A stretch of DNA of 64,000 nt from Pseudomonas sp. LFM046 (lineage in GTDB: Bacteria; Pseudomonadota; Gammaproteobacteria; Pseudomonadales; Pseudomonadaceae): the NCBI RefSeq assembly GCF_000949385.2, contig NZ_JYKO02000001.1, positions 4,981,503 through 5,045,502 of the forward strand, written 5' to 3'. The translations under genes were made by a program, and so were the position numbers. Below, piece after piece: positions 54,471-63,222 of the stretch. Within the stretch, counting starts at the first letter, position 1, and each line of letters starts with the position of its first letter. The notes beneath the pieces are model-generated. The model saw only the letters and a list, made by a program, of their open reading frames with translations. It was not told the DNA's origin and ran no database searches.

Positions 54471-56078
54471 TCAGAACAGGTAGGTCAGGCTGGTGTAGAC
54501 CTGATCGCGGTCGTGGAACACGCCGAACAGGGTGGTGCTGTCGCAGTTGTTCATCTGTCCGGGCACGCACTTGGAGGCGTCCCGGTGGGCGTCATCCCAG
54601 AAGGCGTCGTACTCGACCTTCCAGCGCCACTTGCTGGACAGCTCGAAGGTCACCGACGGAATGGCGAAACCGCCGCCATTGCTCAGGTCCGAGCCCAGCA
54701 CCAGTTGTGGGTGGACGCGCCCGCTGTCGTAGCTGAGGTCGAAGATGGTGGTGGCCAGGACCGAATGCTCCTTGACCTTGCCACCCCAGCCCACGCTGTA
54801 GAGCAGCCCGTCATCCTCGTCGAAGTTCTGCACCCATTTGTCGAACAGTTGCACCGAGAAGAACATCGGCTTTTCCGTCCCCAGCAGCTCCTGGGTGAAG
54901 GCGAAGTTCTTGTCCATGCGGACCATGGCCGCGATCACGTCCTTGCGGGTGAAGCCGTCGAAGCCGGGGGCAATGAACTGGCTCAGCACGGTCGGGTTGT
55001 CCAGCGTGATCTGGTACGGGGCGTCCTTGATGTAGGCCATCTCGGTGCTGAACACCGCGTCGGCCGCATCGGAGTAGCCGCTGGCGGTGAAGCCGAAGAT
55101 GTCGACGATCGGGTAGATGACTTCGCCGGCCACACCGCGGGTCTGGTCGGTGCCGTGGGTCTCGGCGCCGGACGGCACGTTGGGCAGGCCGATCAGCGCG
55201 AGGTTGTTCGAGGCGTTGAGGATCGGCGAGTTGTAGAAGGTCCGGAGGTACGACAGCGAGTAGTTGAGGTCGCCGTACAGGCCGCTCCAGCGCAGGCCGC
55301 CGGTGAAGTCCTTGTAATCGCCTTCGTCGTTCTCGAAGTTGTAGGGGTCGATGTTGCGGAAATCGACGCCGGCGTACGGATTGCCCGACCAGCGCCCGCC
55401 GTAGATGTCCAGCTCGGTGCCGATGTCGTCCTTGCGATCCAGCCCGGGACGGACGAAGGCCTCCAGGCCACCCTCCAGCTCCGGCACATCGATGTTCATC
55501 TTGATGATGTTGTTGGTCTTGCGCAGTTCCTCGTTGGCCGGTTCGAGGAAGTTGCGCCAGGTGAAGTCGAAACCGTGCACCAGGTCGTTGGCGGCGAAGA
55601 AGTCGGTCTCGCCCCAGGCCAGCTGCTGCTTGCCGATGCGGAAGGACAGGCGCTCGCCCACCGGGAAGTCGACGTAGAGCTCGCGGATCTGCTCATCGTC
55701 GTAGAGCTCCATGATGTCGCCCCGGCCATCCGCTTCGCGGAAGTTGTTGGCGCCCATCTCTTCGAGGTGTTCGAGGAAATCGGTTTCGACCTCGCGGCTG
55801 GCCCGCAGCTTGGCGACGACCGAAATGTCTTCCGTGGCCTTCCAGTCCAGGTTGAGGCGAACGGTGCTGCGAGCCATGGACAATTTGCCCTTGTCATCGA
55901 AGCCGGGGGTGTCGCCCCAATCCTTGGTGTTCCAGGACAGCTCTTCGCGCAGGTAGCCGTCGTAGTGGAAGCTGTCGTCGGCCAGCGCCGACAGGGCGAC
56001 GGTGCCCAGTGAAATCGCGAGGGCGAGCTTGTCGATCGACGCACGCCTGAGCGCGGCCGGGATGTGATTCTTGTTCAT
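54471..56078 (-). CDS. DUF1302 outer-membrane protein
   Basis: A 535-residue exported protein. The signal peptide ends near SLGTVALSALA-DD; the mature part is rich in amphipathic beta strands, aromatic and acidic residues, and ends with Phe (VYTSLTYLF), the usual outer-membrane barrel signature. Family segments include RIGKQQLAWGETDFFAANDL and FTWRNFLEPANEELRKT. Probably the outer-membrane channel or docking partner of the RND transporter. I take the ATG at 56076-56078 (MNKNHIPAALRR); the upstream frame is a shadow of the RND gene. Confidence 0.88.
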   Translation of the reverse strand: MNKNHIPAALRRASIDKLALAISLGTVALSALADDSFHYDGYLREELSWNTKDWGDTPGFDDKGKLSMARSTVRLNLDWKATEDISVVAKLRASREVETDFLEHLEEMGANNFREADGRGDIMELYDDEQIRELYVDFPVGERLSFRIGKQQLAWGETDFFAANDLVHGFDFTWRNFLEPANEELRKTNNIIKMNIDVPELEGGLEAFVRPGLDRKDDIGTELDIYGGRWSGNPYAGVDFRNIDPYNFENDEGDYKDFTGGLRWSGLYGDLNYSLSYLRTFYNSPILNASNNLALIGLPNVPSGAETHGTDQTRGVAGEVIYPIVDIFGFTASGYSDAADAVFSTEMAYIKDAPYQITLDNPTVLSQFIAPGFDGFTRKDVIAAMVRMDKNFAFTQELLGTEKPMFFSVQLFDKWVQNFDEDDGLLYSVGWGGKVKEHSVLATTIFDLSYDSGRVHPQLVLGSDLSNGGGFAIPSVTFELSSKWRWKVEYDAFWDDAHRDASKCVPGQMNNCDSTTLFGVFHDRDQVYTSLTYLF

Positions 56079-56134
56079 GGTGTCTCCCAAGGGTGGTGGC
56101 AGCGTGGAACTTGCGTTCTTGTTGTTGTCTGGTC

Positions 56135-58546
56135 TCAAACCGGTTGGAGCGACGCGGAAGCGGAGCCGGCGCCCAGCGGGTCCGGCTCGCCGAAGATGAA
56201 GCGCGGGCGGAACACGTAGAGCAGCGACGGCATGACGAAGAGGGCGGAGAAGGCCGACACGCTCAGCCAGATGGCCATCAGCAGGCCCATCTCGGCCTGG
56301 AAGCGCAGCGACGACAGCCACCACAGCAGGGTGCTGACGATGAGCACGCTGGCGGTGACGATCACGCCCATGCCCGAGGAATGCAGGGCCAGGCGGATGG
56401 CCTCCTCGGCGCTGCGGCCTTCGGCGATTTCCTCCTTCACCCGGTCGGCGATGTAGAAGGCGTAATCCACCCCCAGGCCGATGCCGAGGGCGGCCACCGG
56501 CACGGTGTTGATGTTCATGCCGATGCCCTTCCAGGTCATGAAGGCGAAGGTCAGCATGTTGGAAATGATCACCGGCACCATGAACACCATGCCGGCGACG
56601 CTGGAGCGGTAGACCAGGGTGCAGAGCACCGCCAGCACCAGCAGGGCCAGGGCGATGGCCTCGATCTGGCTGGACAGGATGATTTCGTTGACCGCCGCCA
56701 TCACCCCGATCAGGCCACCCGCCAGGTGCCACTGGCCTTCGGCCAGGGGATGGGTGGCGATGAATTCCTTGATCCGCGCCACCGCCGTGCGGATGGTCTC
56801 GCCCTGGCGGTCACGGAACATCAGGGTCACCGAACCATTGGCGTACTGATCGTCGGCAAAGCGCGAGATATCCCCCGGCTCGGAGACTGAATCCAGCATG
56901 GCCATCAGGCTGCCGTTGATCGCTCCGCTGTCACCCAGCTCCAGGTAGCGCGGATTGCCTTCGCGCAGGCTGCTGTTCACGTTGGGCAGGACGTCGGCGA
57001 TGGACAGCGAGCCGCCCACTTCCGGCTGCGCCTCGATGAAGCGCTGAAAGCTGTTCATCGCGTGCAGCGCTTCGTTGCCCTTGATCAGGCCGGGACGGCT
57101 GTCGTCGCCGAGCACCACGAACATCCGGTCAACGCCTTCGAAGCGGCCGTTGATCGCAGCGGAGTCACGGTTGTAGGGCGACTCCGGCCAGAGGATCGGC
57201 GAGCCGGGGTTGGCGTCGCCGATCTTCAGGTTCAGCGAATACAGGCCGGCGCCCACGACTACCAGCAGGCTGGCGCCGAGCACGACGTAACGGGCCCGCG
57301 ACAGGCAGACCCGCACCGCCAGGTCGAGCACCTTGCGCAGCACCGGCAGGCAATCGATGGGATGCGCCACGCCATGGGGCTTGCGGATGAAGGACAGCAT
57401 GACCGGCGTGAGGATCACCGCGCTGACCGTCAGCGTCGACACCCAGACCACCGCCAGCACGGTGAGCTTCTGCAGCATCGGGATCGGGCTCAGGGCCACC
57501 ACCGCCATGCACGCGGCGTCGGCGATCACCCCCAGCATGCCCGGCCGGAAGAGGTCGGCCAGGGCCACCCGCGCCGCGATTCCGGCGGTGTCGGCGCCGG
57601 GCGGTAGCAGTTCCAGCTCATCATCGAAGCGATTGACGATCTGCACCGAATGGGAGACCGCCCGCGAGGTGATCAGCATCGCGACCACGATCACCAGCGG
57701 CTCGAAATTGATGGCCAGCAGACGGCAGATGCCCAGCGCCCAGATCGCGCTCACCAGGCCCGCCAGCAGCGGCAGCATCAGGCCGCGCCAGGTGCGCAGC
57801 AGCACGAAGAGCATCACCAGGGTCACCAGCAGCGCCGCCGCGACCAGCTCGATGGTTTCCGGCAGGTAGTGGCCCACCCAGCCATAGAGGATCGGGTCGC
57901 CCACCACGCGGATCTTGACGCTGCCGTCATCCACCTTGGCGATCAGGTCGCGAATCTCCTGGAAGACCTTGGTGTAGTCCACCTGCTGGTCGATGAAGTC
58001 CACGGTGATCAGGGTGGCCTGCAGGTCCTTGGACACGTAGGGCCCATAGACCAGCGGGTTGCGCAGCACGGCCTGCTTCAGCTCGGTCATGGCCTCGGCG
58101 TTCGCCGGCAGATCCGGCCACATCAGCGGGCGGCTCTCGATGCCGGCCGTGGAGGCGCGGACCTCCTTCAGCTTCTTCGAAGCGAGCGAAGTGATCTGGT
58201 ACTGGTTGACTGCGGACACCTCACGCAGGCCCAGGGTCACGGTCCGCACCTTGTCCAGCACGGGGGTCTGGAAGATATCCCCCTGCTCCACCTCGAACAT
58301 GATGGTGACCATGTTCGAGCCGCCGAAGGTGTCCTTGAACTTGTCGTGGGTCTGCACGTACTCGTGGCGCGAGGGCAGCATGTCCTCGAAGACCGTGCGG
58401 ACCTCGATGTGCAGGGCGAACCAGCTCAGGGCCAGGGTCAGGATAAGGAGTCCGCCCGCCACCCAGGCGCGCCAGCGGATGCACAACTCGGCAATGCGTT
58501 CGATCATGTTCTGCTCTCCATTGGAAGGGGCCAGGGACGGGTTCAT
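56135..58546 (-). CDS. RND-superfamily (MMPL-type) transporter
   Basis: An 803-residue inner-membrane protein with two RND halves. Each half has one N-terminal membrane helix, a large periplasmic loop and five more helices (about 12 total; clusters near 215-400 and 610-790). The first loop begins VRTVFEDMLPSRHEYVQTHD, characteristic of single-chain MMPL/hopanoid-type RND proteins. Paired with YCF48, DUF1302 and DUF1329 it forms a four-gene module found with degradation of sterols and other hydrophobic compounds. Its start overlaps the YCF48 stop by 4 bp. Direction of transport unproven. Confidence 0.88.
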   Translation of the reverse strand: MNPSLAPSNGEQNMIERIAELCIRWRAWVAGGLLILTLALSWFALHIEVRTVFEDMLPSRHEYVQTHDKFKDTFGGSNMVTIMFEVEQGDIFQTPVLDKVRTVTLGLREVSAVNQYQITSLASKKLKEVRASTAGIESRPLMWPDLPANAEAMTELKQAVLRNPLVYGPYVSKDLQATLITVDFIDQQVDYTKVFQEIRDLIAKVDDGSVKIRVVGDPILYGWVGHYLPETIELVAAALLVTLVMLFVLLRTWRGLMLPLLAGLVSAIWALGICRLLAINFEPLVIVVAMLITSRAVSHSVQIVNRFDDELELLPPGADTAGIAARVALADLFRPGMLGVIADAACMAVVALSPIPMLQKLTVLAVVWVSTLTVSAVILTPVMLSFIRKPHGVAHPIDCLPVLRKVLDLAVRVCLSRARYVVLGASLLVVVGAGLYSLNLKIGDANPGSPILWPESPYNRDSAAINGRFEGVDRMFVVLGDDSRPGLIKGNEALHAMNSFQRFIEAQPEVGGSLSIADVLPNVNSSLREGNPRYLELGDSGAINGSLMAMLDSVSEPGDISRFADDQYANGSVTLMFRDRQGETIRTAVARIKEFIATHPLAEGQWHLAGGLIGVMAAVNEIILSSQIEAIALALLVLAVLCTLVYRSSVAGMVFMVPVIISNMLTFAFMTWKGIGMNINTVPVAALGIGLGVDYAFYIADRVKEEIAEGRSAEEAIRLALHSSGMGVIVTASVLIVSTLLWWLSSLRFQAEMGLLMAIWLSVSAFSALFVMPSLLYVFRPRFIFGEPDPLGAGSASASLQPV

Positions 58547-59586
58547 GGCTGCAGCTCCGACCATTGGCGGCCGTCCCAGCGGCCGATGTCGGCGCCGGCC
58601 AGCCAGGTCGCGCCGCCGTTCACCAGGGCGCGGGTGTGCCAGGAGAGGTTGCGTTCATCCAGGGCGCCGCTTTTCCAGTCCTCGCCGTTGCCGGAGACCC
58701 AGCGACCCAGGGAGCCGGTGGCGAACCAGCGCTGCTGCTGCGGGTTCCACAGCACATCGAACAGATGCTCGGTCACGCCCAGCTCGACCGTTTCCCAATT
58801 GCGGCCGCCATCACGGGTCACCAGCAGGGCGCCTTCGAGACCGACCGCCACGCCGTTCTGGCCATCGCGGAACTGCACCGACATCAGCGAACCGGGAACG
58901 GGCGCGGCGATTTCCTCCCAGCTCTGCCCCTGGTCATCGCTGAGCAGGACGCGCCCGAACTCGCCGACCACCACCAGGCGGCCGCCGTCGAGAATGGCCA
59001 CGTCGTTCCAGGCCACGTCTTCCTCTTCGCGCAGACGCTGCCAGGTCTGGCCGTAATCCCGGCTGACCAGCAGGGCGCCCATTTCGCCCGTGGCGATGGC
59101 CAGCCCGCCTGCGGCGACACGCACGCGGTTGAGCTTGTTGGCAACGTCCGAGCGCGGCACGCCTTCGGCGAGCTGCCAGTTCCGTCCCGCGTCCTGGCTA
59201 TGCAGGATCACCCCGTCGTTGCCCACCGCCACGGCATGCGCGGCATCCCAGATGGCAACGTCTTGCAGCGTCCGGTCAGTCGGCGTGGGCAGGCGGCGAA
59301 CCTGGCCGTCCGGCGCGATGGCGAGGATTTTGCCGTTCGATCCGCAGGCCCAGACCTCGCCATCGGCGGCCAGGGCCAGGCCGTAGAAATGGTCCCGCCG
59401 CTCCAGTGCCGGCGGGGTCACGGTGCCCCCGACCGGCTGCGGCTTGATGAACAGCCCGGCCCAGAGCAGACCGGCGATGATCGACCAGGGCAGCACCGTC
59501 ATCAGCGCTTTCAGGGCGCGCTGCACGAGGCCCGGGCTCGGTATCCGCTGGGCGGCGGCTTGATCGATGTTGATGAGTTTTGACAT
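58543..59586 (-). CDS. YCF48/BNR-repeat beta-propeller protein
   Basis: A 347-residue protein with an N-terminal cytoplasmic stretch, one membrane helix (about 30-50: VLPWSIIAGLLWAGLFIK), and a periplasmic propeller of repeated blades with the BNR/YCF48 pattern (HSQDAGRNWQLAEG, VSRDYGQTWQRLRE, LSDDQGQSWEEI, VTRDGGRNWETVE). I start at the ATG at 59584-59586. It is first in the transport operon behind a XylS-type promoter and is coupled to the RND gene, so it is likely an assembly or accessory subunit. Confidence 0.88.
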   Translation of the reverse strand: MSKLINIDQAAAQRIPSPGLVQRALKALMTVLPWSIIAGLLWAGLFIKPQPVGGTVTPPALERRDHFYGLALAADGEVWACGSNGKILAIAPDGQVRRLPTPTDRTLQDVAIWDAAHAVAVGNDGVILHSQDAGRNWQLAEGVPRSDVANKLNRVRVAAGGLAIATGEMGALLVSRDYGQTWQRLREEEDVAWNDVAILDGGRLVVVGEFGRVLLSDDQGQSWEEIAAPVPGSLMSVQFRDGQNGVAVGLEGALLVTRDGGRNWETVELGVTEHLFDVLWNPQQQRWFATGSLGRWVSGNGEDWKSGALDERNLSWHTRALVNGGATWLAGADIGRWDGRQWSELQP

Positions 59587-59651
59587 GGCTCGGGTCCACA
59601 GGGTTGGCGTCGTCTTGTTCTGGTAATGGCGCCGGCAACGCAGGCAACCCC

Positions 59652-59713
59652 ACTCTAGGTACCCCCCGGGACCCGAACTATCCCGACACTGCACGGCTTG
59701 TCCCCCAGGCGCA
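59652..59713 (-). promoter_or_regulatory. XylS-type activator site and promoter of the transport operon
   Basis: On the minus strand: TGCG-CCTGGG-GGACA (59699-59713), 5 bp, a perfect XylS box TGCA-GTGTCG-GGATA (59679-59693), 21 bp, then TAGAGT (59652-59657). Best of the three sites. The remaining gap (59714-60000) contains only the repeat at 59827-59907. Confidence 0.82.
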
Positions 59714-59826
59714 GATTTTCCCGCCGGCCCTGAGCATTCACGGGATGGTTGACCCGCTTCGGACTACCCATGAAGGGGGCGGGGCCTGCCTGCGCACCCG
59801 GGGCTCAACTGCTGCACTGGCCCCAC

Positions 59827-59907
59827 CGTAGGGTGCGCTGTGCGCACCGACTGCGGGATCGCCCCCTGCACCTCGCTCCACCCTTGGTGCGCACGGCGCA
59901 CCCTACC
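59827..59907. repeat. Intergenic palindromic repeat, second copy
   Basis: GTAGGGTGCGCTGTGCGCACC at 59828 and its inverted partner GGTGCGCACGGCGCACCCTAC ending at 59906; the arms match those at 27812-27875 almost base for base while the loop differs. It marks the space between the chemoreceptor and the transport operon. Confidence 0.8.
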
Positions 59908-60000
59908 TGAGCAGCTCCGTCGCTCGATTGAGTCGTAACAGGCCGGGACGGGCAGGCCATAGGATGGATGCGCGGGCGCAGCACCGATCGCTGCCCCCGC

Positions 60001-61980
60001 TCAGAGCCTGAAGCGGTCCACCAGGGCATTCAGGCGACCCGCCAGCGACTGCAGGTCGTGGCTGCGCCGGCGGACCTGGCCGGCACTGCGCGATGCGTTC
60101 TCCGCCGAATCGGCGATGGTCACCAGGCTGCGCGACAGCTGCTCGCTGGTTGCCGCCTGCTGGCCGGTCGCCGTGGCGATCTGCTGACTCATCTCGCGCA
60201 CCTCGCCGATCATCTGCGTGATCCGGTGCAACGCCTCGCTGGCGTCGCGGGCGCTGGCGACGTTGGAGTGCGAGCCCTGCCGGCTCCGCTCCACCATGCC
60301 GACCACCGTCTGCGTGCGCTCCTGGATAGCCGCGATGCTGCGGCGCACTTCCTCGGTGGAGTTGTGCGTACGCCGGGCCAGCGCCCGAACCTCGTCGGCC
60401 ACCACGGCGAATCCCCTGCCCTGCTCGCCGGCGCGGGCCGACTCGATGGCGGCGTTGAGCGCCAGGAGGTTGGTCTGGTCGGCGATTTCGCGGATCACCG
60501 CCACCACGCTGCCGATGGTCTGGCTGGTGCCCTCCAGTTGCTCGGTCAGCACAAAGATCTCTTCCAGCAGCGTGGCATTGCGGGTGATCGCCTCGGCAAG
60601 GGCGGCCACCGTGCCCTGCCCTCGGGCCACCGCCTGGTCGCCGTCACTGGTGGCGCGGGCCGTCAGGCCGGCATTTCCGGCCACCTCCTCCACCGTGGCC
60701 GCCATCTGCTGCATGGCGGCCGCGAGCTGGCCGATCTCGTCGCGCTGCGCATCCACACCGGCCCCGGCGGCCTGGCTCTCCTGCTGGAGCGCCTCGGAGG
60801 TTTCGTGAAGCGTCTGGCCGGTGCTCTTGATCTCGGCCACCAGCTCGGCCATGGAACCGATGAAACGATTGAATTCTTGTGCCAACGTCGCCAACTCGTC
60901 GCGCCCCTGGACCGGCAGGCGAGCGCGCAGATCGGCTTCGCCCGAGGCCAGTTGCCTGACCGCCAGCACCACGGCGTTCAGCGGCCGCGCCAGGGCCTGG
61001 CCGAGCAGCAGGATCAGGATTGCGGCGATCAGCACGGCGGCCGTCCCCAGCAGCAACAGCTTTACCGCCAGGGCCTTGACCCCACCCAGGACCGCTGCGC
61101 TGGGCAAGGCCACGCCGAACGACCAGGGCGTTGCCGTATCGCCGATAGCCACCGGCACGGCGAGCATGAAGATTTCCTCCCCCATGGCCGGCGAGACGAA
61201 GCGCAGGGTCAGCGGCCGCCCGTTACGCACGGCGTCGATCATGGTCTGCAAGTACTCGCCCATGAAGTCCGCCTCGGTTTCGGCCTCCTTGCGTCCGATC
61301 CGGCTCGGGTCGGGGTGTGACACCAGCGTGGTGTCGTTGGCGGTCAAGGCAGCCAGGCCCACGCCCAGCGGGCGCAGTCGGGCCACGCTGGCCTGGAGCT
61401 GCTTCGCATCGAGGCCCAGCCCCAGGCTCCCGACCACCCGCCCGTTCTGACGTATCGGAATCAACAGCGGGATAGCCAGGCGCGCGTCGCCGAGCCCCGG
61501 CAACGCACGGGGTGGATCGACCCGCTCGCGCTCGACGGCATCGCGCCCCATCAGTTCGGCCAGGGCCTGCCGTTGCTCAAGTGAGGCCGGCAGGGTGCCG
61601 CCGCCGTCACGCAGCCAGTAGACCGGCGTGCGCACCTGCCCCTGTGACGGCAGCCACCAGGCGGCACTCACCTGGGGGCTGGTGTGGAGCAGGGTTTCCA
61701 GCATCTGGTCGGCGATGCGGCTGTCCACCAGCTCGCCATCGGCCAGCTCCCGGCCAAGCAGCTCCCCCGTGGTGCGCGCCGAATACAGGGCATTGTCGAA
61801 GTAGGCACCGATTTCGGCGGCCTGCTGGTGAACGATGGCGTCCACCGCCGTTTCCGCCAGGGCCTCGGTCGAGGCCTTGCTCGATTGGTAGACCAGCAGC
61901 ACGGTCACCAGATAGACCAGCAGGGTCAGCGGCAAGACGCTGATGAGCAGCTTGTTCTTCAAGGACAGCCTGGCCAGCAT
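60001..61980 (-). CDS. Methyl-accepting chemotaxis protein
   Basis: A 659-residue chemoreceptor. Membrane helices at about 10-32 and 325-348 bracket a double-Cache-like periplasmic sensor ([20 protein letters not shown] in part; [10 protein letters not shown]). A HAMP domain follows (about 350-402), then a methylation and signalling region with the highly conserved hairpin tip [20 protein letters not shown] and [13 protein letters not shown]. It lies between the transport operon and the lower-pathway genes, so taxis to the degraded compound is a reasonable inference. Single-gene unit. Confidence 0.93.
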   Translation of the reverse strand: MLARLSLKNKLLISVLPLTLLVYLVTVLLVYQSSKASTEALAETAVDAIVHQQAAEIGAYFDNALYSARTTGELLGRELADGELVDSRIADQMLETLLHTSPQVSAAWWLPSQGQVRTPVYWLRDGGGTLPASLEQRQALAELMGRDAVERERVDPPRALPGLGDARLAIPLLIPIRQNGRVVGSLGLGLDAKQLQASVARLRPLGVGLAALTANDTTLVSHPDPSRIGRKEAETEADFMGEYLQTMIDAVRNGRPLTLRFVSPAMGEEIFMLAVPVAIGDTATPWSFGVALPSAAVLGGVKALAVKLLLLGTAAVLIAAILILLLGQALARPLNAVVLAVRQLASGEADLRARLPVQGRDELATLAQEFNRFIGSMAELVAEIKSTGQTLHETSEALQQESQAAGAGVDAQRDEIGQLAAAMQQMAATVEEVAGNAGLTARATSDGDQAVARGQGTVAALAEAITRNATLLEEIFVLTEQLEGTSQTIGSVVAVIREIADQTNLLALNAAIESARAGEQGRGFAVVADEVRALARRTHNSTEEVRRSIAAIQERTQTVVGMVERSRQGSHSNVASARDASEALHRITQMIGEVREMSQQIATATGQQAATSEQLSRSLVTIADSAENASRSAGQVRRRSHDLQSLAGRLNALVDRFRL

Positions 61981-62106
61981 GGCGAACTCCTGTAGCGGGC
62001 GGCCGGCGGCGCATCCCTGGCCTCCGCGGATTCAATGGCGATGTCGGTGTCGGGCGTGGGTGTCGGGCATTAGTGGGCCCGATCGCCCCTTTCGGGGTGG
62101 TGAGTA

Positions 62107-62160
62107 GGATGTGGTGGAGCGAAGCGATACCCATCAGCGGGGTTCGATGGGTATCGCAAG
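62107..62160. repeat. Intergenic palindromic repeat (GAGCGAAGCGATACCCATC type)
   Basis: A perfect 12-bp inverted repeat GCGATACCCATC (62124-62135) / GATGGGTATCGC (62146-62157) preceded by GTAGGATGTGGTGGAGCGAA. The left flank resembles the unit at 27773, another member of the same Pseudomonas repeat class. Confidence 0.7.
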
Positions 62161-62200
62161 CTCGCGGAACGCCGCCCGACCCATCCGGCAGAGAGCGTCC

Positions 62201-63211
62201 TCAGCGCTTGAGCAGGTCCAACGCCACGTCGACGATCATGTCTTCCTGGCCGCCGACCATCCGCCGCCGGCCCAGCTCGACCAGGATGTCCAGGGTCTTC
62301 AGCCCGTACTTCGCCGCCGCCACTTCGGCGTGGCGCAGGAAGCTGGAGTAGACGCCGGCATAGCCGAGTCCGAGGGTTTCGCGGTCGACCCGCACGGGGC
62401 GGTCCTGCAGCGGGCGCACCAGGTCGTCGGCGGCGTCCATCAGGCGGTAGAGGTCGGTGCCGTGGTGCCAGCCGAGCCGTTCGGCGGCGGCGATGAACAC
62501 CTCCAGCGGCGCGTTGCCGGCGCCAGCGCCCATACCGGCCAGGCTGGCGTCGATGCGGTCGCAGCCTTCTTCCACAGCGGTGATGGAGTTGGCCACGCCG
62601 AGGCTGAGGTTGTGGTGGGCGTGCATGCCGGTCTGGGTCTCCGGCTTCAACACGGCCTTGAACGCACGCATGCGGTCGCGGATGTCCTGCATGTTCATCG
62701 CGCCGCCGGAGTCGGCCATGTAGATGCACTGCGCGCCGTAGCTCTCCATCAATTGGCCCTGCCGAGCCAGTTCTGCGGCCGGAATCATGTGGCTCATCAT
62801 CAGGAAGCCCACGGTGTCCATGCCCAGGCTGCGGGCGTATTCGAGGTGCTGCCTGGACACGTCCGCCTCGGTGCAGTGGGTGGCGATGCGCACCGAACGC
62901 GCCCCGGCGTCGTAGGCCGCCTTGAGGTCGTGCACCGTGCCGATGCCGGGCAGCAGCAACACGGTGAGGGTGGCGTGCTCGATGACGTCGCTGGCGGCCT
63001 CGATCCACTCCAGATCGGTGTGGGCGCCGAAGCCGTAGTTGAACGACGAGCCTTGCAGGCCGTCGCCGTGGGTGACTTCGATGGAGTCCACCTTCGCCTG
63101 GTCGAGGGCGCGGGCGATGGCCTGCACCTGGTCGAGGGAATACTGGTGGCGGATCGCGTGGCTGCCATCGCGCAGGGTCACGTCGGAGATGTAGAGCTTC
63201 TTGCCGTTCAT
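62201..63211 (-). CDS. dmpG: 4-hydroxy-2-oxovalerate aldolase
   Basis: Splits 4-hydroxy-2-oxovalerate into pyruvate and acetaldehyde, the latter channelled to DmpF. The 336-residue protein has [18 protein letters not shown] at the N-terminus with the metal-binding Asp, the second metal site in [15 protein letters not shown] near 195, and the C-terminal DmpG communication domain. I use the ATG at 63209-63211 ([11 protein letters not shown]). It follows dmpF by 11 bp. It completes the lower meta pathway for the upstream dioxygenase and hydrolase. Confidence 0.96.
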   Translation of the reverse strand: MNGKKLYISDVTLRDGSHAIRHQYSLDQVQAIARALDQAKVDSIEVTHGDGLQGSSFNYGFGAHTDLEWIEAASDVIEHATLTVLLLPGIGTVHDLKAAYDAGARSVRIATHCTEADVSRQHLEYARSLGMDTVGFLMMSHMIPAAELARQGQLMESYGAQCIYMADSGGAMNMQDIRDRMRAFKAVLKPETQTGMHAHHNLSLGVANSITAVEEGCDRIDASLAGMGAGAGNAPLEVFIAAAERLGWHHGTDLYRLMDAADDLVRPLQDRPVRVDRETLGLGYAGVYSSFLRHAEVAAAKYGLKTLDILVELGRRRMVGGQEDMIVDVALDLLKR

Positions 63212-63222
63212 GGTCGGTCTCC

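Noticed and set aside
51993-56012. 1339-codon open frame on the plus strand
   Set aside because: Antisense to the dehydrogenase, DUF1329 and DUF1302 genes, all of which have family features and SD sequences on the minus strand.
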